Origin: Heliomarina sp018223035
GTDB lineage: Bacteria > Pseudomonadota > Alphaproteobacteria > Rhodobacterales > Rhodobacteraceae
NCBI GenBank assembly: GCA_018223035.1
Contig: JAAEZD010000021.1
Coordinates: forward strand, 26,590-90,589
Direction: 5' to 3'
DNA length: 64,000 nt
The notes below the pieces were generated by a model. The model made no database searches. It was given only the letters and a program-made list of their open reading frames with translations, and was not told the origin of the DNA. Positions 8,704 through 16,729 of the stretch are shown piece by piece (position 1 is the stretch's first letter; every line of letters begins with the position of its first letter). The position numbers and the translations under genes are program-made.

Positions 8704-9162
8704 ATGGAGCTGGATGCAACCGATCGGCGGATACTTGCGGCCCTGCAGGTCAGGGGGCGGCTGTCGAACGCGGATCTGTCCGAAAAGGTGAACCTGTCGC
8801 CTTCGGCCTGCCATCGCCGGGTGCAGCGGCTTGAGGCCGAAGGGTTCATTCGCGGCTATGTCGCTCTGCTGGATCCGCGCCGCTTGGGTATGTCTACAAC
8901 TGTCATCGTCGAGATCAAGCTGCAGAGCCAGTCGGACGAGGTTCTGGATGCCTTTGAAAAGGCGGTTAGGCGGATTCCGGATGTACTGGAATGTCACCTG
9001 ATGGCGGGGACGGCGGATTACATCCTCAAGATCGTTGCCGAGGATACCGAGGATTTCGCCCGAATCCACCGCCAGCATCTAAGCCGCCTACCAGGCGTGT
9101 CACAGATGCAGTCGAGCTTTGCCCTGCGGACGGTTCTGCAGACCACGGCTTTGCCGGTATAA
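8704..9162 (+). CDS. Lrp/AsnC family transcriptional regulator (AldR-like)
   Basis: A 152-residue regulator. The N-terminal winged helix-turn-helix (MELDATDRRILAALQVRG, then LSPSACHRRVQRLEAEGFI) is followed by an effector-binding RAM domain (about 65-145) with DVLECHLMAGTADYILKIV. The frame is open back to 8587, but the family start is MELDATD at 8704, with AAGGGA upstream. Its divergent position next to ald suggests it controls alanine catabolism in response to an amino acid, as known for AldR-type proteins. Confidence 0.92.
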   Translation: MELDATDRRILAALQVRGRLSNADLSEKVNLSPSACHRRVQRLEAEGFIRGYVALLDPRRLGMSTTVIVEIKLQSQSDEVLDAFEKAVRRIPDVLECHLMAGTADYILKIVAEDTEDFARIHRQHLSRLPGVSQMQSSFALRTVLQTTALPV

Positions 9163-9187
9163 GAGGCAAAACAGGGGGGTGAAAGCC

Positions 9188-9214
9188 GTACACTCCCTGT
9201 ACACCCCCGTACAC
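9188..9214. repeat. Three GTACAC direct repeats with about 10.5-bp period
   Basis: GTACAC occurs at 9188, 9199 and 9209, separated by C/T-rich spacers, so the copies lie on one face of the helix. The site is between the convergent 3' ends of the Lrp-type regulator and the lysE-type gene, which is not where an operator is expected. Function unknown; chance is possible. Confidence 0.45.
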
Positions 9215-9237
9215 CGTTTGTATGACTTTTGCCGCGA

Positions 9238-9834
9238 TCAGTGCCGCAAACCCAGATAGAGCGATCCCACAAGCAATAGGGCCATGACGATGTTGAAGGT
9301 GCGCAGCCGGGCGGGTTTCGACAGCCAGCGCTGCACCATCGTCCCGGCGAAAACCCAGAATGTGAGCGAGGGCAGGGTCACCGCGACAAATGCGGTCGCG
9401 ACGATCAGCACGGCCGAGAGTGTGTGTTCCGGCGCATAGAGGGTGATGGCCGTGGTGCCCATCGCCCAGGCCTTTGGGTTGACCCATTGAAAGGCGCTTG
9501 CCTGCAGAAAGCTGAACGGTTTTCCCACGTCGCCGCCCGCCTGCGGCGGGGCGGCAGTGGCGATCTTCCAGGCCAGCCAGAGCAGATAGGTGACCGAGGC
9601 CACGGTGAGGATGGTGTTGAGGATCGGGAAGGTTTCGAACAGCGCCATCAGGCCAAGCCCGACCAGCACGATCATAACGGCGAACCCGATGCCAATGCCG
9701 AACATATGTGGCAGGGTCCGGCGAACGCCGAAATTCGCTCCCGAGGACATGACCATGATATTGTTTGGCCCCGGCGAAGCGGCGGCCACAAAGGCAAAGC
9801 CAATCAGGGCGGGAAATTCGGCAATGCTGGGCAT
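9238..9834 (-). CDS. LysE family translocator (RhtB-type exporter)
   Basis: A 198-residue inner-membrane protein with about six hydrophobic helices. The early motif AAASPGPNNIMVMSSGANFG is the family signature (SPGPN), and GLGLMALFETFPILNTIL follows. LysE/RhtB proteins export amino acids or small metabolites. The substrate is not predictable here, though closeness to ald and an Lrp-type regulator fits amino-acid export. The ATG at 9834 is the natural start. Confidence 0.88.
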   Translation of the reverse strand: MPSIAEFPALIGFAFVAAASPGPNNIMVMSSGANFGVRRTLPHMFGIGIGFAVMIVLVGLGLMALFETFPILNTILTVASVTYLLWLAWKIATAAPPQAGGDVGKPFSFLQASAFQWVNPKAWAMGTTAITLYAPEHTLSAVLIVATAFVAVTLPSLTFWVFAGTMVQRWLSKPARLRTFNIVMALLLVGSLYLGLRH

Positions 9835-10020
9835 GGGAACCTTCCATGGCTGGGTTCGGAAAGACTAACCGTCGCCGAGGGCGTCCTGCAACGGCTCATA
9901 GCCCCTTGCGTGCGGCAATTTCGTGATGCGCCCCATCAGGTCCGGCGATGAAAGGAGCTGGACAATCGCGCTTGCGGTTCCGGGTTCGCTGCCCGACAAA
10001 TGAGCCAAGGGGAGAGAGAT

Positions 10021-11604
10021 ATGGAATTCGACTATATCATCGTCGGGGCCGGCAGCGCGGGCTGCGTTCTGGCCAATCGACTAAGCCGCGCCGGCCATCG
10101 GACCCTGCTGCTCGAGGCCGGGGGCGGCGACAATTACCACTGGATCCATATCCCGATGGGGTATCTCTATTGCATCGGCAACCCGCGCACCGACTGGATG
10201 TATCGCACCGCCGAGGAGGATGGTCTTAACGGGCGCTCGCTGCTTTATCCGCGCGGCAAGGTGCTGGGCGGATGTTCCTCGATCAACGGGATGCTCTACC
10301 TGCGCGGGCAGTCGGCGGATTACGATGGCTGGCGGCAGCAGGGCAATCCGGGCTGGGGCTGGGACGACGTGCTGCCCCTGTTCAAGCGGCTGGAAGATTA
10401 CGTCGACGGCCCGGACGATATGCACGGGGCAGGTGGCGAGTGGCGGGTCGATAACCAGCGGCTGCGTTGGGATCTGCTGGATGATTGGATGGCGGCGGCG
10501 GAAGCCGAAGGCCTGCCCCGGACGACCGATTTCAACCGGGGCAATAACGAGGGTGTCGGGTATTTCCGGGTTAACCAGCGCAAGGGCTGGAGGCTGAACA
10601 CAGCGCGCGCTTTTCTGAAAGCGGCGCCGAAAGATCGGCTGAAGGTCGAGACCAAAGCCCATACCACGCGGATCTTGCTCGAAGAGGGCACGGCCGTCGG
10701 TGTCGAGTACCGTCAGAACGGAGAACTGCGTCAGGCGCGGGCGCGGGCCGAGGTGATCCTGTCGGCGGGCGCGGTGAATTCGCCGCAGATTTTGCAGCTG
10801 TCAGGGTTGGGGCCGGGGGCTCTTTTGCAGGAACACGGGATCGAGGTGCAGCGCGACATGGCGGGGATCGGTGCGAACCTGCAGGACCATCTGCAACTGC
10901 GCTGTGCCTGGCGGCTGAAGGATGCGCTGACGTTGAACACCATGGCGGCGACCCTGTTCGGCAAGGCCAAGATCGGGCTCGAATACATGCTGCGCCGGGG
11001 CGGGCCGATGTCGATGGCGCCCAGTCAGCTTGGCGCCTTTTCCAAGTCGCGCCCGGATCTTGAGACGCCCGATCTGGAATACCACGTGCAGCCGCTTTCG
11101 CTTGAGGCGTTCGGCCAGCCTTTGCACGATTACCCGGCGATTACGGCGAGTGTCTGCAACCTGCGTCCGGAAAGCCGGGGCAGCGTTAAGATCGCCTCGC
11201 CCAACCCCGAGGACGCGCCGGTAATCGCGCCCAATTACCTCTCGACCGAAGGCGACCGCGCCGTGGCCGTCGCGGCGATCAAGCAGGCGCGGCGGATCAT
11301 GGCGCAGGGGCCGATGGCGAAATATGCGCCCGAAGAGATGAAGCCGGGAATGTCGATTGAGACCGATGCGGATCTCGCGCGGGCGGCGGGCGACATTGGG
11401 ACGACGATCTTTCACCCGGTGGGCACGGTGCGGATGGGCGCGGGCGAGGAGGCGCCGCTTGATCCGCAATTGCGTCTGCGCGGGGTGGCAGCGTTGCGCG
11501 TGGTCGATGCCTCGATCATGCCGACGATCACCAGCGGCAACACCAATTCCCCGACGATCATGATCGCCGAAAAGGCGAGCGAGATGATCCTGGCGGCTCG
11601 GTAG
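10021..11604 (+). CDS. GMC-family FAD oxidoreductase (choline dehydrogenase-like)
   Basis: A 527-residue flavoenzyme. The N-terminal FAD-binding motif is DYIIVGAGSAGCVLANRL, GMC signature 1 is GGCSSINGMLYLRGQ, and signature 2 is GAVNSPQILQLSGLG. Near the C-terminus are the active-site region FHPVGTVRMG and the closing GNTNSPTIMIAEKASEMI. The ATG at 10021 follows AGGGGAGAGA; an ATG at 10000 would add seven residues. Such enzymes oxidise alcohols; the true substrate is unclear because many BetA-like paralogues exist in Roseobacters. No betB or betI is adjacent. Confidence 0.88.
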   Translation: MEFDYIIVGAGSAGCVLANRLSRAGHRTLLLEAGGGDNYHWIHIPMGYLYCIGNPRTDWMYRTAEEDGLNGRSLLYPRGKVLGGCSSINGMLYLRGQSADYDGWRQQGNPGWGWDDVLPLFKRLEDYVDGPDDMHGAGGEWRVDNQRLRWDLLDDWMAAAEAEGLPRTTDFNRGNNEGVGYFRVNQRKGWRLNTARAFLKAAPKDRLKVETKAHTTRILLEEGTAVGVEYRQNGELRQARARAEVILSAGAVNSPQILQLSGLGPGALLQEHGIEVQRDMAGIGANLQDHLQLRCAWRLKDALTLNTMAATLFGKAKIGLEYMLRRGGPMSMAPSQLGAFSKSRPDLETPDLEYHVQPLSLEAFGQPLHDYPAITASVCNLRPESRGSVKIASPNPEDAPVIAPNYLSTEGDRAVAVAAIKQARRIMAQGPMAKYAPEEMKPGMSIETDADLARAAGDIGTTIFHPVGTVRMGAGEEAPLDPQLRLRGVAALRVVDASIMPTITSGNTNSPTIMIAEKASEMILAAR

Positions 11605-11673
11605 GGGGTATACCTTGCAATCGTCCCGCTCCGGGCGTCATCCTGCCCCTGCGCAGCCAGCTTGGAGGGCATA

Positions 11674-12363
11674 ATACATATCGGTCTGGTAGGTGGAATC
11701 GGCGTCGCGGCCAGCGTGGTTTACTAGCAGCGACTTGCGGCGGCGATGGAGGCTAAGGGAGCAAAGCTGCGCATGACCCTGTCGCACGGGGATATACATA
11801 CGCTGATCAAAAACAACCTTGCCGATATCCGCGCGCCGCAGGCCCGCATCTTTGCCGATCAGATCGCCGAGTTGAAAGGCGCAGGGGCCGAAGTGGCCGC
11901 GCTAACCTCGCTTGGCGCGTTTTGCTGTTTTGACGAACTGGTGGCGATTTCGCCTTTGCCGCTGGTCTCGGCGGTGACGCCGCTCGACAGGTATCTTGTC
12001 GAGGATGGCATCCGGCGGGTCGGGCAGCTGGGGACGCGGGGCGTGATGCGGACACGCCTGTACGGGCAGCTTGAGCCGACCGAGGCGATGGTGCTGGATG
12101 CAGAGATCGAAACGCTGGGGAAGAGCTATTGGGAGGTGGCCATCGCCGGGACATGCACGCCTGCGCAGCGGCAGATGTTTCTGGATGCAGGCCAGCGGAT
12201 GGTTAAGGAGCAGGGGGCAGAGGCCATCGTGCTTGCGGGCACCGACCTTAACGTTGCCTTCGACGGGCAGGACCCGGGCTATCCGGTCATCGACTCACTG
12301 GATGTGCACGTGGCGCTGCTGGCGTGCATTGCCGCCGGGGAGGTCGATCCGGCGGACCTCTGA
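11674..12363 (+). pseudogene. Asp/Glu racemase family gene with lost start and internal TAG
   Basis: From 11746 an open frame of 205 codons encodes most of an aspartate/glutamate racemase-fold protein (GDIHTLIKNNLADIR, LGTRGVMRTRLYGQL, LAGTDLNVAFDGQDPGYPV). The same frame upstream encodes the missing N-terminus, HIGLVGGIGVAASVVY, then TAG at 11725-11727, then QRLAAAMEAKG. The expected start before HIGL reads ATA instead of ATG, although GGAGGG precedes it. The canonical catalytic cysteine motifs are also absent (SLG for CNT, AGT for GCT), which may be a family trait. Either a recent pseudogene or an N-truncated protein starting at 11746. Confidence 0.65.
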
Positions 12364-12457
12364 AACAAGCAGAACCCTTTGCCGTACTGACTCAGGTCAA
12401 AGCCGCGTCACATCCGGTGTGGTAAGATTCCAGCTTGGCTTGTGGGAGGTCTGAGAC

Positions 12458-13183
12458 ATGATTGAACTGAAAGAAACGGCGCGGGACGGCATGCTGGAAA
12501 TCCGCATGAGTGGCGCGATCACGGACGAGGATTATCGGGAGGTTCTGGTTCCGGCCATCGACAAGGCAATAGAGGATTCGGAACGCATTCGGCTGCTAAT
12601 CGAACTTGAGAGCGATATCAGCGATTTCACCCTTGGGGCGATGATGGATGATGCGCGGATGGGGCTGAAACACTGGCGAGGTTTTGACCGCTGCGCGGTG
12701 GTGACCAGGTCGGGTGCGATGCGCCGTGTGGTCAAGGCGTTCTGGGTGTTCATGCCCTGCCCGGTGAAGGTCTTTGCCCCGGATGAGATCGACGAGGCGC
12801 GGCGCTGGCTGTCTGAATCGCTTGGGTCGATCCACCAGACCGATCTGGGCAATGGCGTGCTACATGTCCAGTTGCTCGGGCAGCTCGATGCAGCAGTCTA
12901 TGCCGAGGAAAGCGCGGATCTCGATGCGTTCATCCGCAAGAACAACAGGTTCCGGATGCTGTTGGACATTCGTGAGTTCGACGGCTGGCAGGGGCTGGGC
13001 GCCATCGGCGAGCATCTTAAACTGGTCCGCAACCATGCCGGGTTGGTCGACCGGGCCGCAATTGTCGGGGATGCGGGTTGGCAGCGCATGGCGGCAGAGG
13101 TCGGCAAGCGGGTGTTGTCGGGCGAGGTCAGATATTTTCCCGGCGCAGAGATCGAGGCTGCGAAGAGCTGGCTTGCGGCTTGA
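12458..13183 (+). CDS. Tandem SpoIIAA/STAS-like domain protein
   Basis: A 241-residue soluble protein made of two related halves (about 1-118 and 125-241), each resembling the SpoIIAA-like fold. The first starts MIELKETARDGMLEIRMSG and ends FAPDEIDEARRWL; the second ends FPGAEIEAAKSWLAA. Both close with F.P.EI..A..WL, showing internal duplication. Members of this family are usually single-domain and of unknown function, possibly lipid-binding or anti-anti-sigma-like. GTGGGAGG precedes the ATG. No partner kinase or sigma factor is nearby. Confidence 0.7.
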   Translation: MIELKETARDGMLEIRMSGAITDEDYREVLVPAIDKAIEDSERIRLLIELESDISDFTLGAMMDDARMGLKHWRGFDRCAVVTRSGAMRRVVKAFWVFMPCPVKVFAPDEIDEARRWLSESLGSIHQTDLGNGVLHVQLLGQLDAAVYAEESADLDAFIRKNNRFRMLLDIREFDGWQGLGAIGEHLKLVRNHAGLVDRAAIVGDAGWQRMAAEVGKRVLSGEVRYFPGAEIEAAKSWLAA

Positions 13184-13217
13184 GTTGACCCTAGAAACGT
13201 GGCCCCAGAAAAGCAAA

Positions 13218-13243
13218 ACCCCCGCGGTTTCCACCTCGGGGGT
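13218..13243 (-). terminator. rpsU terminator
   Basis: On the minus strand ACCCCCG pairs with CGGGGGT across a 12-base region, followed by TTTTGCTTTTC. It lies between the convergent SpoIIAA-like gene and rpsU, and suits rpsU transcription. Confidence 0.75.
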
Positions 13244-13277
13244 CGCTCATTCCGTTCGGAATGCTGCGGTGGGTGAC

Positions 13278-13484
13278 TTACATCATCCCTTCGCGCTGTG
13301 CTTTTTTCCGTGCCAGTTTCCGGGCGCGGCGGATCGCTTCGGCTTTCTCGCGCGCTTTTTTCTCGGACGGCTTCTCGAAATGTTGCTTGAGCTTCATTTC
13401 ACGGAAAACGCCTTCACGCTGCAGCTTTTTCTTCAGGGCGCGGAGCGCCTGATCGACATTGTTGTCGCGAACACTAACCTGCAT
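13278..13484 (-). CDS. rpsU: 30S ribosomal protein S21
   Basis: A 68-residue, strongly basic protein beginning MQVSVRDNNVDQALRALKKK with the conserved REGVFREMKLKQHFEKPSEKK core and an Arg/Lys-rich tail, as in alphaproteobacterial S21. It binds the 30S platform near the anti-Shine-Dalgarno region. The leader has AAAGGTGGTG before the ATG and a good sigma-70 promoter upstream (separate entry). It is the only ribosomal protein gene in the window and is monocistronic. Confidence 0.96.
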   Translation of the reverse strand: MQVSVRDNNVDQALRALKKKLQREGVFREMKLKQHFEKPSEKKAREKAEAIRRARKLARKKAQREGMM

Positions 13485-13537
13485 GTGGTTGTCACCACCT
13501 TTCTAAGTTAAAGTTGCAAGAGATTGCAGGAAGTGGC

Positions 13538-13566
13538 CCTATAGCAAGACCGGGCTATCTTGTCCA
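13538..13566 (-). promoter_or_regulatory. rpsU promoter
   Basis: On the minus strand TGGACA and TATAGG are separated by exactly 17 bases, about 55 bases before the rpsU start codon. Fits a housekeeping sigma-70 promoter. Confidence 0.6.
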
Positions 13567-13600
13567 GTCTGACAGGATTTTTAGCGACGGGAGTGTCCGA

Positions 13601-14293
13601 ATGACCGATGCACAGAGTGATCCACGGGAAAAACTGCTGGATGCGGCGCTGAACCATGTGCCGTTCGATGGCTGGAGCGATGCCGCGTTCCGCGCCGCAA
13701 TCGCCGATTCGGAGATTGAGCCAGCACTGGCGAAATCGTTATTCCCGCGCGGCGCGGTAGATCTGGCGCTGGCCTATCATGCGCGAGGTGATGCGGCGAT
13801 GCTGGCCAAGATCGAAGCCGCCGACATGGAGGCGATGCGCTTTCGCGACCGGATCGCGGCGGCGGTGCGGTTCCGCCTTGAAGTGGCTGACCGTGAGCTG
13901 GTGCGCCGGGGCACGACGCTGTTCGCGCTGCCGCAGCACGCAGCGGACGGGACCAAGGCGATCTGGGGCACGGCGGACGCGATCTGGAACGCGCTGGGCG
14001 ACACCTCGGAAGATGCGAACTGGTACACCAAGCGGGCGACGCTTTCGGCGGTTTACTCCGCGACGGCGCTTTACTGGCTGGGCGACGACAGCGAGGGCAA
14101 TCGCGCGACCTGGGAATTTCTTGACCGGCGGATCGAGAACGTCATGACCATTGAAAAGATCAAGGCCGACGTGAACCGGAACCCGCTGCTGAAGCCGCTG
14201 ATGATGGGGCCGAACTGGGTGATGAGCCAGATCAAGGCGCCGGGAAAACACCGTATGCAGGGCTTTCCGGGGTCGACGACACCGCGTGGCTGA
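13601..14293 (+). CDS. COQ9 family ubiquinone biosynthesis protein
   Basis: A 230-residue protein with the N-terminal helical segment REKLLDAALNHVPFDGWSDAAF and the C-terminal COQ9 core containing AIWGTADAIWNALGDTSEDANWYTKRATLSAVYSAT (given here in part: WNALGDTSEDANWYTKR). COQ9 binds isoprene lipids and helps COQ7 hydroxylate ubiquinone precursors. The ATG at 13601 matches the family start; the frame is open upstream to 13514. A quinone oxidoreductase gene follows on the same strand after 113 bases. Confidence 0.9.
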   Translation: MTDAQSDPREKLLDAALNHVPFDGWSDAAFRAAIADSEIEPALAKSLFPRGAVDLALAYHARGDAAMLAKIEAADMEAMRFRDRIAAAVRFRLEVADRELVRRGTTLFALPQHAADGTKAIWGTADAIWNALGDTSEDANWYTKRATLSAVYSATALYWLGDDSEGNRATWEFLDRRIENVMTIEKIKADVNRNPLLKPLMMGPNWVMSQIKAPGKHRMQGFPGSTTPRG

Positions 14294-14406
14294 GGCGGTC
14301 GAATCAACTTCTTGAAATGTGTGGAAAAGTCAGGTTTCCTAGGAGGAGCCGAGACTTAGGCGCGATTTCCGATGCCGGGGACGCGCAGGAAAGGATAGCC
14401 AAAGCC

Positions 14407-15396
14407 ATGACGCAGACCATGCGCGCCGTTGAGATTTCCAAGCCCGGCGGGCCGGAAGTTCTTGTGCCGACGACCCGTCCGATCCCGGAACCGGCGCCCG
14501 GTCAGGTGATCATCAAGGTGGCCTATGCCGGGGTGAACCGCCCCGACGCGCTGCAGCGTGCGGGCAGCTATGCGCCGCCCCCGGATGCCAGCGATCTGCC
14601 GGGGCTGGAGTGCTCGGGCGAGATTGTCGGCATTGGTCAGGGCGTCAGCGAATGGAAACTGGGCGACAAGGTTTGCGCCCTGCTGCCCGGCGGTGGCTAT
14701 GCGGAATACGTGGCGACACCGGCGGTGCACTGCCTGCCCGTGCCCGAAGGCATGGGGATGAAAGAGGCCGCCTGCCTGCCCGAAACCTTTTACACGGTCT
14801 GGACCAATGTGTTCATGCGCGGCGGACTCGACGGAGGAGAGAAGTTCCTTGTGCATGGGGGGTCTTCCGGGATCGGAACGACCGCGATCCAACTGGCCAA
14901 GGCTTTTGGCGCGCGGGTCTTTGCGACCGCTGGATCGGCCGAGAAATGCAAGGCCTGCGAGGATCTGGGCGCGGAAAAGGCGATCAATTACAAGGAAGAC
15001 GATTTCGTCGAGGTCATGAAGGCCGAAGGCGGCGCGGACCTCATCCTTGATATGGTGGGCGGCGATTACATTCCGCGCAATATCAAGGCGCTGGCCGAAG
15101 ACGGGCGGCTGGTGCAGATCGCGTTTCTGCAGGGCCCGGTAGCCGAGGTGAACTTTGCCCTGATCATGGTGCGCCGCCTGACGGTGACGGGATCGACCCT
15201 GCGCCCGCAGAGCGTGGCAGCAAAAGCAGAGATTGCCCGCGAGCTGCGTGAAAAGGTCTGGCCGCTGCTGGACTCGGGGCGGGTGGCACCGGTGATGGAC
15301 AGCAGCTTTGACTTTGAAAAGGCGGCGGATGCCCATGCGCGGATGGAAAGCTCGGGCCATATCGGCAAGATCGTTCTGGAGGTCGCGGGCGGTTAA
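14407..15396 (+). CDS. NAD(P)H quinone oxidoreductase, zinc-free MDR family (PIG3-like)
   Basis: A 329-residue protein starting MTQTMRAVEISKPGGPEVL. The GroES-like domain has AYAGVNRPDALQRAG and LPGLECSGEIV; the nucleotide-binding domain has VHGGSSGIGTTAIQLAKAFGA, the NADPH-type GxSGIG motif. No zinc-ligand cysteines of alcohol dehydrogenases are seen, so it belongs to the zinc-free quinone oxidoreductase branch, closest in look to the PIG3 type. It probably reduces quinones or enoyl compounds with NADPH. The start at 14407 was preferred to an upstream in-frame one at 14317. Confidence 0.9.
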   Translation: MTQTMRAVEISKPGGPEVLVPTTRPIPEPAPGQVIIKVAYAGVNRPDALQRAGSYAPPPDASDLPGLECSGEIVGIGQGVSEWKLGDKVCALLPGGGYAEYVATPAVHCLPVPEGMGMKEAACLPETFYTVWTNVFMRGGLDGGEKFLVHGGSSGIGTTAIQLAKAFGARVFATAGSAEKCKACEDLGAEKAINYKEDDFVEVMKAEGGADLILDMVGGDYIPRNIKALAEDGRLVQIAFLQGPVAEVNFALIMVRRLTVTGSTLRPQSVAAKAEIARELREKVWPLLDSGRVAPVMDSSFDFEKAADAHARMESSGHIGKIVLEVAGG

Positions 15397-15905
15397 AGTT
15401 ATGCCGCCCGGCTGTGGCCATTGCGACCTTAACTTATCCGGTATCGAAACCTATAAGGATTTGAACTGACGTGAATCCGGGTGCTTGCTTGCCGGGATTT
15501 GCGGTCGAACGGCTCGTGATTATTGAGATACGTTTTTCGAAGGGGCGGACGATGACTGGATACGCGCTTAACTGGAACAGTTATTCTTCCCATTAGAACA
15601 TGCTGCCGTCGACGCCTCGCGATGTCGATTAGGTGATCGAATTCGATAAACGGGTCATCTTTATTAAGGGCGTTCCCTTGCCAGAGGCCGGATTGTTTAC
15701 CTTCTCGGATGGGTTTTCACTTGGGGGTAATAGCGAAGTCTTAGAATTATTTATTTATTACAGTAGGTTGGGCGTCATTACCGTTTGTCGCCTGCTGCGA
15801 ACAGATAGTTTCCATTTCTAAGATTGAGAATTGGGGCGGATTTGTGTCAAAGGTTTGTCAGCATGGTGGGGGCCGACCAACAACCCAATGTTAGGACGAG
15901 TTAAA
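15397..15905. other. 509-base non-coding, AT-richer stretch
   Basis: No convincing gene. Composition drops to AT-rich at about 15640-15830 (ATTTATTTATTAC). From ATG at 15552, with AAGGGG upstream, a 14-codon frame ends in TAG; the same frame then continues through a second TAG at 15630-15632 and stays open to 15821. It could be a decayed gene, a leader peptide or chance. The 3' part must contain the promoter of the VPLPA-CTERM gene, but no clear -35/-10 pair was identified. Confidence 0.5.
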
Positions 15906-16601
15906 ATGGTTAAGAACTTTGTTACTGGCGCAGCAATTGCGCTTTCCCTGATCGCTGGCGCGGCTTCCGCTTCGACCGAGTACACGATCACGCACCAATC
16001 CTCAGGCGTCTTTGGTTCGGGCAACCTTAAAGAGCGTGTGAAGATCGAGAACGGCAGCAGCACTTCTTATGTCGATGCGGGCATGTTCCACCTGACCGGC
16101 AACAACGGTCTTGGCGATTTCCTCGCCTTCTGTGTCGATCTCGACCAGTATCTTGGCAACCCGCAGAAAGCCACGATTGCGCCGAACCTGTTCTCGAGCA
16201 CCATCACAAACAACCTGTCCAAGCTGTTTTCGAGCGTTCTGGGCGGCGGCACCCTTGGCGACGTGATCACCACGTCGGTTCAGGCGGCCGGTCTTCAGGT
16301 TGCGATCTGGGAAGTTGTCGAAGACAGCGACAGCTACTGGGGTTTTAACCTCGACCGCGGTTCGTTCGAGGTGAAGAGCAACTGGGCCGTCAAAAGCCAG
16401 GCGAACAGCTACCTGAGCGCCCTGTCCAGTGGCAGCCTTGACGACTACGACATGACTTTCTTTGCCAGCGCGAAGAACCAGGATCTCGTCACCGCGAACC
16501 CGATCCCGGAAACCACGCCTGTGCCGGTTCCGGCCGCTGGTCTGATGATCCTGAGCGCGATGGGTGCCCTTGGCGTCATGCGCCGTCGTAAGAAAGCATA
16601 A
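15906..16601 (+). CDS. Exported protein with VPLPA-CTERM sorting signal
   Basis: A 231-residue protein with an N-terminal signal peptide (MVKNFVTGAAIALSLIAGAASAS, cleavage likely after ASA) and a C-terminal sorting module: VPVPAAGLMILSAMGALGV followed by MRRRKKA. This tripartite tail (VPxPA, hydrophobic helix, basic cluster) is the VPLPA variant of PEP-CTERM, processed by an exosortase/archaeosortase-type transpeptidase and typical of Rhodobacteraceae. The middle has one cysteine (LAFCVDLDQYLG), and this stretch resembles extracellular PEP-CTERM proteins of unknown role. AGGACGAG lies before the ATG. No exosortase gene is in the window. Confidence 0.85.
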   Translation: MVKNFVTGAAIALSLIAGAASASTEYTITHQSSGVFGSGNLKERVKIENGSSTSYVDAGMFHLTGNNGLGDFLAFCVDLDQYLGNPQKATIAPNLFSSTITNNLSKLFSSVLGGGTLGDVITTSVQAAGLQVAIWEVVEDSDSYWGFNLDRGSFEVKSNWAVKSQANSYLSALSSGSLDDYDMTFFASAKNQDLVTANPIPETTPVPVPAAGLMILSAMGALGVMRRRKKA

Positions 16602-16690
16602 TTTCGGGAAGCGATTGACAGCTGGCCCGTTCCGGCGGGCCACGCGAAGGGGCATATCGCGCGCCTGACAATCTATGCAGCAACCCAAGG

Positions 16691-16725
16691 CGGCTTCGCG
16701 TTCAGACGCGGAGCCGTTTTTTTTT
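16691..16725 (+). terminator. Terminator of the VPLPA-CTERM gene
   Basis: An 11-bp stem (CGGCTTCGCGT with ACGCGGAGCCG, one G-T pair), a four-base loop and a run of nine T residues form a textbook intrinsic terminator about 90 bases after the stop. Confidence 0.9.
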
Positions 16726-16729
16726 GCCC

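Noticed and set aside
11725..15632. Idea that TAG is read as an amino acid in this organism
   Set aside because: Several intact genes here end in TAG (GMC oxidoreductase, ccoP, hemE) without extension, so TAG is a normal stop; the in-frame TAG codons are better explained by decay.
15633..15821. 62-codon frame in the 15.4-15.9 kb gap as a gene
   Set aside because: It starts with GTG straight after a stop, lacks a ribosome-binding site and shows no family features.
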